The notes beneath the pieces are model-generated. The model was given only the letters and a program-made list of their open reading frames with translations, ran no database searches and was not told the origin of the DNA. Below, piece after piece: positions 44,509 to 52,770 of a stretch of DNA of 64,000 bases. Location of the stretch: assembly GCA_001603005.1 (NCBI GenBank), contig LVAJ01000040.1, positions 1 through 64,000 on the forward strand. The letters are read 5' to 3'. The position numbers and the translations under genes were made by a program. Numbering within the stretch: the stretch's first letter is position 1; each line of letters opens with the position of its first letter. Origin of the DNA: Clostridiales bacterium Firm_04 (GTDB taxonomy: Bacteria; Bacillota; Clostridia; Oscillospirales; Ruminococcaceae).

Positions 44509-45420
44509 ATGCGGGATGTCGAAAAAACAAGTGTCAGCCGGCATCAGAACAGCAAGCGAAAACGGCGGCGTACCCGCCGGCATACAGCGTACATCGCGCT
44601 GGTCGCCGTGCTGGTCATCGGCATCGGAATCGCGCTGTCCATGACACTGTTTTTCAATGTGACGGACATCGTTGTGCTGAATGAAACCGATGTGCCGGAT
44701 GACGAGATCGTGCGGCTCAGCGGCATATCCTATCAGGACAACCTCGTGCGGCTGGATGCGGCGATCGCAGCAGAAAAAGTACGTAGCCGCGTGGCTTATG
44801 CGGAAAAAGTAACCGTGCGGCGGATCTTCCCCTCGACCGTGGAGATCTCGGTCGAGAAGGCGGTGCCGGTCGCGAACATCTCGCAGAGCTACGGCTATCT
44901 GCTGGTCAGCGGATCAAACCGCGTCCTCGAAGAACTGAAGGAAGCGCCGCGCGAGGGACTCATCATCATCACCGGATACAACCCCGCGCAGGGCACGATC
45001 GGCATGGTGCTGAAGTCCGAGGACGAGAAGCGCGACAATGTTCTGAAAACGCTGACGGCTGCGGTCTCAGAGTGCAATAATGAACAAATTAAGTCGATCG
45101 ACATGACCGATCAGAGCGATATTCTGGTGCAGTTCGGCGAGAATGTGGAATTTCACATGGGCAGTGCGGGCGATGCGGTTTATAAGCTGCGGCTCGCGGC
45201 AAAGACGATCGAGTACCTGACACCGGGGCGGAAATACCGGCTGACCATGATCGGCAACAACCAGATCTCCGAGATCCCGGTCGATGCGATCCGCAAAACC
45301 GAGACCGGAAAACGCAGATCTGCCGCTGAAACAACGGCGCCTGCGCGCACAACAATCTCCGGAACTACCACAGAAAACGGGACAACAACGACGCAAACAA
45401 CGGCAAAACCACCAGAATGA
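44509..45420 (+). CDS. ftsQ: FtsQ/DivIB-type cell division protein
   Basis: Bitopic divisome protein that links FtsL/FtsB to the septal synthase. The 303-aa protein has a very basic cytoplasmic tail (residues 13-25, mostly Arg and Lys), one TM helix (about 27-50), a POTRA domain (FNVTDIVVLNETDVPDDEIVRLSGI onwards, about 50-120) and a beta domain, then a Thr-rich tail of about 30 residues. GGAAGGAGGG precedes the ATG. It lies before ftsZ with no ftsA between. Confidence 0.93.
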   Translation: MRDVEKTSVSRHQNSKRKRRRTRRHTAYIALVAVLVIGIGIALSMTLFFNVTDIVVLNETDVPDDEIVRLSGISYQDNLVRLDAAIAAEKVRSRVAYAEKVTVRRIFPSTVEISVEKAVPVANISQSYGYLLVSGSNRVLEELKEAPREGLIIITGYNPAQGTIGMVLKSEDEKRDNVLKTLTAAVSECNNEQIKSIDMTDQSDILVQFGENVEFHMGSAGDAVYKLRLAAKTIEYLTPGRKYRLTMIGNNQISEIPVDAIRKTETGKRRSAAETTAPARTTISGTTTENGTTTTQTTAKPPE

Positions 45421-45472
45421 CCTATCGAATCAGACTGCGATTTGTGTAATAGGACAAAATGCGCAAATGCAC

Positions 45473-45501
45473 TTGAAAAGATTAGAAAAACGTGTTAAAA
45501 T
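45473..45501 (+). promoter_or_regulatory. ftsZ promoter
   Basis: TTGAAA (45473-45478), 17-bp spacer, TAAAAT (45496-45501), about 70 bp upstream of the ftsZ start. It lets ftsZ be expressed apart from the upstream wall genes. Confidence 0.8.
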
Positions 45502-45568
45502 GTAATATATGTTTGTAGGCGGCTCTGTCCACCCGACACAGCTGGGCTGTCGAAATGGAGGAACTTTG

Positions 45569-46720
45569 ATGACTGATTTTGTTTATGAAGATTCATTTGA
45601 TCCGCAGGTGAATATTAAGGTTGTCGGCGTCGGCGGCGGCGGCGGAAATGCGCTGGACTGCATGGTTCAGGCAGATGTGAAAAACATTGAGTATATTGCA
45701 GTCAACACGGATGCAAAGGCACTGCTCAATTCCAAAGCACCGACGAGAATCCAGATCGGCGCAAAGCTGACAAAGGGACGCGGCGCGGGTAACAGACCGG
45801 AGGTCGGCAGACAGTCGGCTGAGGAAAACCGCGATGAGATCAGCAATGCGCTCAAGGGCGCCGATATGATCTTTATTACCGCCGGTATGGGCGGCGGTAC
45901 CGGTACCGGTGCGGCACCGGTCGTTGCACAGATCGCGCAGGAGCTCGGCATCCTGACGGTCGCTGTCGTGACCAAGCCGTTCGCGTTTGAGCGCGAGCAG
46001 AAAATGGCACAGGCAGAGCGCGGTATCGAAACACTCAAAAAATATGTGGATTCGCTGGTCATCATTCCGAACGAGCGCCTGCTGGTCGGTCTGGAAAAGC
46101 CGCTGACGATGCGTCAGAGCTTTGCAATGGCTGACGATATCCTGAAAACCGGTGTCAAGTCGATCTCTGACCTGATCGTCGAGGACGGCTACATTAACCT
46201 TGACTTCGCGGACGTTTCCACGATCATGAAGGGTGCCGGCTATGCACACATGGCAATCGGTCACGGCGCAGGCAAGAGCAAGGCGGACGAGGCTGCAAGC
46301 GCTGTTATCTCCAGCCCGCTGCTCGAAACCTCGATCAACGGTGCAAAGCGCCTGCTCATCAATATTGCAATGAGCGAGGATGTGCTCTCTGCGGAAGTCG
46401 ATGCGGCAACGCAGAAGATCACCGAGACCGCGGCGCCGGGCGTCGAGGTCATCCTCGGTACGGCGTTCAAGGAGGAAATGAACGACGAAATGATCATCAC
46501 CGTCATTGCTGCTGGCTATGACGAGGATGATAAGGACGTCATCGACGATGTTCCGCTGCCGGCAGAGACCGCAGTGAAGGAGCCCGCTCCGGCGAAAAAG
46601 CCGGCTCAGGCTGCACCGGCTGCCGATCCGCGCAGACCGCAGCGTCCGGCTTCCGCGATTCCGCGTCTGGACGATGACGACGATCTTTCCGAGATCTTCA
46701 AGATCCTCGATAAGAAGTAA
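45569..46720 (+). CDS. ftsZ: Cell division GTPase FtsZ
   Basis: Tubulin-like GTPase that forms the division ring. The 383-aa protein has the N-terminal GVGGGGGNALDCM loop, the tubulin signature GMGGGTGTGAAPVVA, and the T7 loop NLDFADVSTIMKGAG with the catalytic aspartate. A disordered linker (Pro/Ala/Glu, about 315-360) is followed by the conserved C-terminal peptide AIPRLDDDDDLSEIFKIL that binds division partners. The ATG at 45569 follows GGAGG. A terminator follows, so ftsZ may end the main transcript. Confidence 0.98.
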   Translation: MTDFVYEDSFDPQVNIKVVGVGGGGGNALDCMVQADVKNIEYIAVNTDAKALLNSKAPTRIQIGAKLTKGRGAGNRPEVGRQSAEENRDEISNALKGADMIFITAGMGGGTGTGAAPVVAQIAQELGILTVAVVTKPFAFEREQKMAQAERGIETLKKYVDSLVIIPNERLLVGLEKPLTMRQSFAMADDILKTGVKSISDLIVEDGYINLDFADVSTIMKGAGYAHMAIGHGAGKSKADEAASAVISSPLLETSINGAKRLLINIAMSEDVLSAEVDAATQKITETAAPGVEVILGTAFKEEMNDEMIITVIAAGYDEDDKDVIDDVPLPAETAVKEPAPAKKPAQAAPAADPRRPQRPASAIPRLDDDDDLSEIFKILDKK

Positions 46721-46741
46721 TTGAAACACGAAATGTACCCG

Positions 46742-46781
46742 AAACAGCAGGTCGCAAAACCGTGCGATCTGCTGTTTTTTT
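46742..46781 (+). terminator. ftsZ terminator
   Basis: AAACAGCAGGTCGCA/TGCGATCTGCTGTTT stem followed by TTTTTTT. Confidence 0.9.
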
Positions 46782-47027
46782 GTCGATTGTTCCGGAAAAT
46801 GGAAAAGATATATAGTGAATTTGCACGAAAATGAGGCTGATAATTCTACATTCCATGCCTTGCAAAATGTTTGAAAATATGGTATTATAATATATGGTAC
46901 ATAAGGGGCGGCGTTATACGGTGAGTGATAAATTCAGCTGCGTCCGCGAACAGCTGTGCACAAGACCAGCCCGCTTTCTGACACCATGCATTATTTCATT
47001 TTTTTGCGGAGGATTGGAGCGTTACTT
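46782..47027 (+). other. divIVA upstream region
   Basis: About 245 bp with an AT-rich block (46870-46900, TATTATAATATATGG) that is probably the promoter, though spacing to a -35 is not clear. Nothing else recognised. Confidence 0.4.
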
Positions 47028-48458
47028 ATGGATCAGCCAAATGTTTTGAGAACGACGAAAATCGGCGGCGGCTTTGTAAAGGAAGACGTTTTAGCGTATG
47101 TCGATGAACTGAATTCACAGATTTATGCTCTGCAGGAGGAGCGCGATGAACTGAAAAAGCGCGCAGAATCCGGCGGCGGTCTGAACGATGCAAAGGAAGC
47201 CGAATATGAATCTGAGCTGACACGCCTCCGCGGTGAACTCGGTACAACAAAGAATCAGCTGCGTGCTGCGCAGGATGAGCTGAAAAACCGTCCGGTGATT
47301 GAGGGCGGCGAGGGCGGCATCCCTGTCGCGGATTTTGAAGCTGCAAGACAGGAAGCCACTGATGCAAAGGCGGATCTCGCTTCTGTTCAGGCAGAGCTGG
47401 AGCTTGCACAGGAAGAACAGCTGGAACTCAATAATAAGATCACAGAGCTTGAGAGCCGTCTGACGACGCTGAACGAGGACAATGAGTCTCTGCGTCAGGA
47501 TCTCGCAAGTGCTGCGGCACAGGCACTCTCCGGCGACGGCGGTGCAGAGGCTGCTGCACAGATCGCGGCATTTCAGGAGCAGGCTGCGGAAGCAGAGCGC
47601 GAGATCGCTTCGCTCCGTTCCGAGCTCGATGCAAAGAATGCGATGATCGAGGAGCAGGCTGGTCTTTCCAGCGAGTCCGATCTCCAGAAGCTTGCAGAGT
47701 ATGAAGCACAGATCAGCGAGCAGACTGCTGCGCTGGCTGACAAGGATCGCGAGATCGAAAACCTGCAGCAGCAGGTCGCAGACCTCAAGGAGAACAGCGC
47801 TGACAGCAGTTTCGATATGAGCGCACTGTTCGTCGAAGCGCAGAATACTGCGAAGAAGGTCACATCCGAGGCAAGACGCGAGGCGGATAAGCGTATCAGC
47901 GAGGCAAAGGCACAGGCTGAAACGATCGTCAGCGAGGCGACTGCAAAGGCGGAAGCTGCTGTTGCAGAGGCAAATCAGCAGGCTGAGCAGACCATTGCAG
48001 ATGCCAACAAGCAGGCGGATGAAACGATCAGCAATGCAAATGCTGAGGCGGAAAAGAAGCTCAATGACGCAGACGCAAAGGCAATTCAGACCGTTGCAGA
48101 TGCGGAAGAATCCGTTCGCGCCTCTCTCGAGGATGCAGAGCGCAGAACCAAGACCACGACCGAAACTGCAAGAACAGTCCGCGCACTGCTCCGCAGCGAG
48201 ATCGACAGCGTTTCCAAGAAGTTCAACGAGATCTCCCTTGTGCTGGAGAACCTCTCCGGTCAGGCAGGAAGCCGTCTGACAGAGGCGAAGAATGTCATCG
48301 CAGATGCACGCAATACCGTCGGTGACGACGATGATGTGCCGAGCTTTGAGAGTTTCGATGAGGTCGCTTCCAAGGCATTTGAGAAGGTCGGCAAGAGCGA
48401 GTTCAATTTCGATGACCTCGCAGAGAGTGCCGGCGATAACGGAAACGGCTGGAACTGA
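47028..48458 (+). CDS. DivIVA-like coiled-coil division protein
   Basis: A 476-aa protein with a DivIVA-type N-terminus (LRTTKIGGGFVKEDVLAYVDELN, residues 6-30) followed by a long coiled coil rich in Glu, Ala and Gln (about 30-430) with a heptad-like Ala/Glu segment (EAKAQAETIVSEATAKAEAA, about 300-390). DivIVA binds curved membrane at poles and septa. A standard DivIVA is 160-300 aa, so the coiled coil is longer here. It follows ftsZ, the usual place for DivIVA in Gram-positives. GGAG precedes the ATG at 47028; the next gene begins within 6 bp. Confidence 0.85.
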   Translation: MDQPNVLRTTKIGGGFVKEDVLAYVDELNSQIYALQEERDELKKRAESGGGLNDAKEAEYESELTRLRGELGTTKNQLRAAQDELKNRPVIEGGEGGIPVADFEAARQEATDAKADLASVQAELELAQEEQLELNNKITELESRLTTLNEDNESLRQDLASAAAQALSGDGGAEAAAQIAAFQEQAAEAEREIASLRSELDAKNAMIEEQAGLSSESDLQKLAEYEAQISEQTAALADKDREIENLQQQVADLKENSADSSFDMSALFVEAQNTAKKVTSEARREADKRISEAKAQAETIVSEATAKAEAAVAEANQQAEQTIADANKQADETISNANAEAEKKLNDADAKAIQTVADAEESVRASLEDAERRTKTTTETARTVRALLRSEIDSVSKKFNEISLVLENLSGQAGSRLTEAKNVIADARNTVGDDDDVPSFESFDEVASKAFEKVGKSEFNFDDLAESAGDNGNGWN

Positions 48459-48463
48459 TCTGA

Positions 48464-49027
48464 ATGGAATATCAATGTAATGTGACCGATCTGCCGGCGC
48501 TTGTCCGCGAACAGCAGAAGCTCCGTGCCGGCGATCGGGTGATTCTCTCCGGTACTGTGTATACGTCCCGCGATGCCGCACATAAGCGGCTGACTGCGGC
48601 CATGAAGGAGCAGGGGGACGATGCACTGCCGTTTCCGCTCAGGGATGCGGTGATCTATTATGCAGGGCCGACAGCGGCTCCGCCCGGACGCCCGATCGGT
48701 GCCTGCGGTCCGACTACGTCCGGCAGAATGGATCCCTATGCACCGCTGTTGCTCGACCACGGGCTGCTCGCGATGATCGGAAAAGGAGAGCGCTCACAGG
48801 CTGTCTGCGATGCGATCGAACGCAATCATGCGGTCTATTTCTGCGCAGTTGGCGGTGCGGGCGCACTTGCCGCGGCGCATATCACAAGCTGCGAGGTCAT
48901 TGCCTATGATGATCTCGGCTGTGAATCGGTCAAACGGCTGGAGCTTTCGGATTTCCCGCTGCTTGTCGCGATTGATTCGCACGGCGGAAATCTGTTCCGT
49001 GACGGCAGAGCTGCGTTCGGCGGCTGA
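48464..49027 (+). CDS. Fumarate hydratase/tartrate dehydratase beta subunit, stand-alone
   Basis: A 187-aa class I (Fe-S) hydrolyase beta subunit: L-G-D-R-V-I-L-S-G, TSRDAAHKR, the PIGACGPTTSGRMDPYAP loop and GAGALAAAHI match the C-terminal domain of fumarases of this class. The alpha subunit that carries the iron-sulfur cluster normally stands directly before it, but the gene before is the DivIVA-like protein, so the alpha subunit must be elsewhere or absent. It starts 5 bp after the divIVA stop with no clear ribosome site, so it may be translationally coupled. Confidence 0.9.
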   Translation: MEYQCNVTDLPALVREQQKLRAGDRVILSGTVYTSRDAAHKRLTAAMKEQGDDALPFPLRDAVIYYAGPTAAPPGRPIGACGPTTSGRMDPYAPLLLDHGLLAMIGKGERSQAVCDAIERNHAVYFCAVGGAGALAAAHITSCEVIAYDDLGCESVKRLELSDFPLLVAIDSHGGNLFRDGRAAFGG

Positions 49028-49114
49028 ACGGAAGCCGAATTTGTTTTATTTGCTGAATTATAGTGTTGAAAGCTGTATAAAACGCTGTTTTCCCTGTGAA
49101 ATGCAGGTTTTTGC

Positions 49115-49143
49115 TTGACAAATATGCAGCTTTGGGGTATGAT
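49115..49143 (+). promoter_or_regulatory. Promoter of the sigma-factor gene
   Basis: TTGACA (49115-49120), 17-bp spacer, TATGAT (49138-49143), about 100 bp before the start codon. Confidence 0.8.
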
Positions 49144-49245
49144 GATTATAGGTCATGTGCCGGTGACGCCGGTTCTGCGGCGGCATGGGCTTTGACGGTA
49201 CGGTGAAATCGGCTTCGGTGCTTTTCCGGAGTGAGGAGGATCAGC

Positions 49246-49851
49246 ATGGACGCGTTCTCTGTTGAAACGCTTCGCAGTATGCCGGATGAAGCACTGGTTT
49301 CTGCATGTGCAGACCAGCCGCAGGCATTTGAGATCTTGCTGGAACGCTATCGCGGGACAGTGGTCGGCATGGCAAACGATGCTGCTGCTTCGGCGGCAGA
49401 TGTCGAGGACTATGCACAGGAAGGGATGCTCGGACTGCTTGCAGCGGTAACTGCATACTCACAGGAGCGGCGTGCCGGATTCCGTACCTTTGCGACTGTC
49501 TGTATCCGGAACCGGATGCGGAATTTCTCGAAAAAAGAACAGACTGACAAGCGAAAGACAGCGATCCTGCCGGATGTCTCTCTGGACGATCCGGACAATT
49601 CTGTTGCAGAGACCTTGGCGGATCTGGCGGATACGCCCGAGCAGATCGTTCTCGAAAAGGAACAGACCTCGGAGCTTTACGCACAGATTGCCGATGTGCT
49701 GAGCAAACAGGAACGGGAGATCTTCTGGCTTTCTGTGAGCGGGCTTTCTTATGACGAGATCGCAGAACGATTGCAGATTTCTGCAAAAAGCGTCGATAAC
49801 GCGATCCAGCGTGCGAGACGCAAGCTCCGTGCCGTTTGGAGCAGACGATAA
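49246..49851 (+). CDS. Sigma-70 family RNA polymerase sigma factor (SigH-like)
   Basis: A 201-aa sigma factor. Region 2 is AFEILLERYRG to RTFATVCIRNRM (about residues 22-88), and region 4 is a helix-turn-helix, LSYDEIAERLQISAKSVDNAIQRARRKL (about 165-195). The acidic linker and length fit the sigma-H/Spo0H or SigI-like group of clostridia rather than ECF. GTGAGGAGG precedes the ATG at 49246, and it has its own promoter (49115-49143), so it is transcribed apart from its neighbours. Which regulon it drives cannot be told here. Confidence 0.88.
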   Translation: MDAFSVETLRSMPDEALVSACADQPQAFEILLERYRGTVVGMANDAAASAADVEDYAQEGMLGLLAAVTAYSQERRAGFRTFATVCIRNRMRNFSKKEQTDKRKTAILPDVSLDDPDNSVAETLADLADTPEQIVLEKEQTSELYAQIADVLSKQEREIFWLSVSGLSYDEIAERLQISAKSVDNAIQRARRKLRAVWSRR

Positions 49852-50100
49852 CGGCAGCGGATTCCGCGGCAGAACCCGTCGGGAACGCCCGCAGCAAGTC
49901 CGGCTGACTGCCCCCGAAACAGAAGGCGGGGTAATTCCCTTCGACCATTCGATGACCCGGCTGCATTTCTTCCAGCGCGTGCAAATTATTTCACCTGCAA
50001 CCCGATTCGCTTCAGGGCTTTGCCCGCAGGCGATACATGTGCAACAGTGATGGCGTAAATTCCGTCGAGGTCCAAATTTCAAGAATCGAGGAAAATTCAA

Positions 50101-50379
50101 ATGTACGAAGACAGAACCTTAGTATGCAATGAGTGCGGACAGGAGTTCGTGTTCACCGCCGGCGAGCAGGAGTTTTATGCTGAAAAGGGCTTTGCCAATG
50201 ATCCGAAGAAGTGCAAGGCATGCCGTGACGCTAGAAAGAATGCCGGTAAGACTGATCGTGAGTACTTCACTGCAACTTGTGCAAACTGCGGTAAGGAAGC
50301 ACAGGTCCCGTTCCGTCCGCGTGAGGATCGCCCGGTTTATTGCAGCGAGTGCTACGCTCAGCTCAAGAGCCAGCAGTAA
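50101..50379 (+). CDS. Zinc-ribbon domain protein
   Basis: A 92-aa protein with four Cys pairs: CNEC (9-12) and CKAC (38-41) make one probable zinc ribbon, and CANC and CSEC make another; the intervening QEFYAEKGFANDPKKCKACR is the typical small zinc-ribbon module found in clostridia (sometimes near cold-shock proteins). GAGGAAA precedes the ATG. Function unknown; RNA- or DNA-binding is plausible. The 250-bp spacer upstream holds no recognisable signal. Confidence 0.85.
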   Translation: MYEDRTLVCNECGQEFVFTAGEQEFYAEKGFANDPKKCKACRDARKNAGKTDREYFTATCANCGKEAQVPFRPREDRPVYCSECYAQLKSQQ

Positions 50380-50445
50380 TTCAAAACCGAGGGGCGCGGC
50401 TTGGTCTGCGCCCTTTCTTTGCCCGATCACGAAAGGATGATTCAG

Positions 50446-50643
50446 ATGGAAATTACAAAGGATACACTGATCGGCGATATTCTGGATATCGCGCCGACAA
50501 CTGCGCCGTTCTTCATGGAAATGGGCATGCACTGCCTCGGCTGTCCCGCATCCCGCGGTGAGACGATCGAGGAAGCTTGCATGGTGCACGGTGTCGATGC
50601 GGACGACCTTGTTCAGAAGCTGAATGCGCACATTGCACAGTGA
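50446..50643 (+). CDS. DUF1858-type Cys protein
   Basis: A 65-aa protein whose GMHCLGCPASRGETIEEACMVHG core is the DUF1858 signature (C-x2-C plus conserved hydrophobics), a fold linked to redox or hybrid-cluster proteins in anaerobes. The start at 50446 is chosen because GAAAGG lies 10 bp before it; the ATG 9 bp further upstream is too close. A terminator follows. Role not established. Confidence 0.9.
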   Translation: MEITKDTLIGDILDIAPTTAPFFMEMGMHCLGCPASRGETIEEACMVHGVDADDLVQKLNAHIAQ

Positions 50644-50647
50644 TTGC

Positions 50648-50684
50648 AGAGTGCCGTCGGGAATGCTCGGCGGCATTCTTTTCT
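50648..50684 (+). terminator. Terminator after the DUF1858 gene
   Basis: GAGTGCCGTCGGGA/TCGGCGGCATTC imperfect stem followed by TTTTCTGTTT. Confidence 0.8.
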
Positions 50685-50733
50685 GTTTGTCATATATTGC
50701 TGAATAGAGAGAACCCCTTCAAAGGAGATAACC

Positions 50734-51903
50734 ATGAACCGTAAGGAACTCAATGAGATCCGGAATCATTTTAATCCGGAAGCAAAATACTTCACAATGG
50801 ATCGCGTGCTGACCGCCTTCATCGACAGCCAGCGGACGGTGCGCGGTGTCTGTTTGCGCAATGCTTCGAGCATTTCGTCGCCGGAAAGCCAGATCCTTTA
50901 CGATACGATGAAGAAAGTGCTGAATGTCAATATCGGCAAACAAAGCTCGGAGCTGCCGTTCCGGAATCATGCATACGGCGAGGACGGTGCACAGGCATTC
51001 CTGACGACGGTGCTCAATTCCGAACTGAAACAGGAGGATGTTGCGCTCCAGTTTCTCGGCAGACTGGCGGAGAAGGTCGATTCCGATGCGCCCTATGCTG
51101 TGCTGATGGCGTACTGTCAGTATAACCCGCCGCGGAAAAACAAAATGGACGAGCTGGAAACCGATTTCACCGATCAGGTGTTCCGGTATCTGGTCACGGC
51201 GCTCTGCCCGATCGCGAAAACCGAGGGCACGCTGGTCTATAATCAGTTCGATGATGAGATCCTGCGGCAGGAAAACCCGAATGCGGTCATCAGCAAGGCG
51301 CCGGCAGACGGCTTTTTCTTCCCGGTTTTTTCCGACCGCGCGACCGATGTGCACCATGTTCTGTACTACACCAAAACACCGAATACCCCCAACGAAAACC
51401 TCATAGATGCGTTCTTAGAGTGCGATGTCGAAACGACTGTCGAGGAGGATCAGGCGGATATGAAGCAGGTGCTCGGCTCTCTGCTCGGCGATGATCTGAC
51501 TTATGAGACCGTCACGACGGTCAATGAGAAGCTCAATGAGATCGTTGCGAAAAATAAAACGGACGATTCGCCGACCGAAGTGACCGGACGGATCCTGCAC
51601 CGGATGCTTGCAGAGGCAGGCGTGCCGGAGGAGAAGCTCGTCAACACGGAGAAAGTGTTCGAGGAGCATGTGGAGACCTCGCTCAAGCCGGAGCGCCTTG
51701 TTGCGCCCAAAACCGTCATCAAGACGCCGGAGATCGTGGTCAACGTCAAGAACAGCGCGAAAAACAAGGTGCGGCTCGATAAGATCAACGGGCGGCACTG
51801 CATGGTCATTGAGCTGGACGAGGCGCTGATCGAGGTCAACGGCTATGACCTGAAAGTGCCCGGCGTGCTCGATCCCGATGCGGAAACGCCGTGGGGCGAA
51901 TGA
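50734..51903 (+). CDS. DUF4317-family protein
   Basis: A 389-aa soluble protein beginning MNRKELNEIRNHFNPEAKYFTMDRVLTAF, which with ICPIAKTEG-type and DGFFFPVFSDRATDVHHVLYYT segments matches the clostridial DUF4317 family (from memory). The family has no assigned function. No TM helix or signal peptide; the C-terminal part (about 240-389) is helical then beta-rich. AAAGGAG precedes the ATG. It is monocistronic with a strong bidirectional terminator after it. Confidence 0.85.
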   Translation: MNRKELNEIRNHFNPEAKYFTMDRVLTAFIDSQRTVRGVCLRNASSISSPESQILYDTMKKVLNVNIGKQSSELPFRNHAYGEDGAQAFLTTVLNSELKQEDVALQFLGRLAEKVDSDAPYAVLMAYCQYNPPRKNKMDELETDFTDQVFRYLVTALCPIAKTEGTLVYNQFDDEILRQENPNAVISKAPADGFFFPVFSDRATDVHHVLYYTKTPNTPNENLIDAFLECDVETTVEEDQADMKQVLGSLLGDDLTYETVTTVNEKLNEIVAKNKTDDSPTEVTGRILHRMLAEAGVPEEKLVNTEKVFEEHVETSLKPERLVAPKTVIKTPEIVVNVKNSAKNKVRLDKINGRHCMVIELDEALIEVNGYDLKVPGVLDPDAETPWGE

Positions 51904-51920
51904 GATCCATTATACAGAAA

Positions 51921-51949
51921 AAGGCGCTGACTGTTGCGGTCAGCGCCTT
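51921..51949. terminator. Bidirectional terminator between convergent genes
   Basis: Perfect AAGGCGCTGAC/GTCAGCGCCTT stem (51921-51931 with 51939-51949), with A residues before and T residues after it. It serves the plus-strand DUF4317 gene and the minus-strand GNAT gene. Confidence 0.88.
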
Positions 51950-51963
51950 TTCGTATGCGTTCG

Positions 51964-52590
51964 TCAGAAGATCTGTCCGGGCAGCTTCAGCTTTTCCTTC
52001 GGCGGGAAATCCCTGTCGAAAGCCTCGACATCCGCATCATCCACATAGTATCCCTGCGGCGTCAGGTACACGCCTGTCACGCCGTCGAGATAGCCCGCGA
52101 TCAGCTCTTTGCAGAGGAAGAAGGACGCGTCTGCGTCTTCCGGCAGATCGTGATACCGGATGCCGAATTTGCTTGCGTAGTCAAACCCGCTGTTGCCGTA
52201 AAAGCCGATATTTCCCTCAAACAGCACCGCGCCGTAGCCGAGTGCCGCCGCTTTTTCCAGCGTGTAATCCAGCAGGATCTTGCCGTAGCCCTTTCGCTGC
52301 AGATCGGGGGCAATGCCGATCGGCCCCATGGTCAGGACGCCGATCGTTCTGCCGTCATCAGCCTGAATGACCGTCTCCATGAACATGTTCTGCCCGATCA
52401 GCCTGCCGTTCTGCTCCATGACAAAGTCGAGTTCCTTCACAAATGCCGGATCATCCCGCAGCACATGCATGACATAGTGCTCGCTGCATCCGGGACGGTA
52501 TACATTCCAGAATGCCTCGCGGATGAGATGCTCAACAGCTCTGTGGTCTTCTTTCGCTTCCAAACGAATGTGATAGTCATTGTGTTTCAT
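51964..52590 (-). CDS. GNAT family N-acetyltransferase
   Basis: A 208-aa acetyltransferase of the GNAT fold. Acetyl-CoA-binding motif A is GPIGIAPDLQRKGYGKILLDYTL (about 98-120), followed by a GFYGNSGF motif B. The N-terminus has the REAFWNVYRPGCSEHYVMHVLR segment found in the large DUF-like 'predicted N-acetyltransferase YhbS' branch. The substrate is unknown. CAGGAGG lies before the ATG on the minus strand. Confidence 0.9.
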   Translation of the reverse strand: MKHNDYHIRLEAKEDHRAVEHLIREAFWNVYRPGCSEHYVMHVLRDDPAFVKELDFVMEQNGRLIGQNMFMETVIQADDGRTIGVLTMGPIGIAPDLQRKGYGKILLDYTLEKAAALGYGAVLFEGNIGFYGNSGFDYASKFGIRYHDLPEDADASFFLCKELIAGYLDGVTGVYLTPQGYYVDDADVEAFDRDFPPKEKLKLPGQIF

Positions 52591-52605
52591 TATTTTACCT
52601 CCTGA

Positions 52606-52770
52606 AAATTGTTGACTGCAATTGCTTTTCAGCGGGAGGTTTGACAGATTGCCGTGACCTCCCGATCAGCGAACAATCTCCAGTGCGTTGTAATGTTTCA
52701 AACAATACGCTCCTTCATTTGAAATGATCTATCTATCAGCCTTCCGGCGTGACAGCTTTGGTATGCTGAC
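52606..52770. other. Spacer with a strong hairpin
   Basis: GCGGGAGGT/ACCTCCCG-type inverted repeat (about 52631-52663) lies between the GNAT gene and the end of purL. It has no T tract. No gene is seen. Confidence 0.45.
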
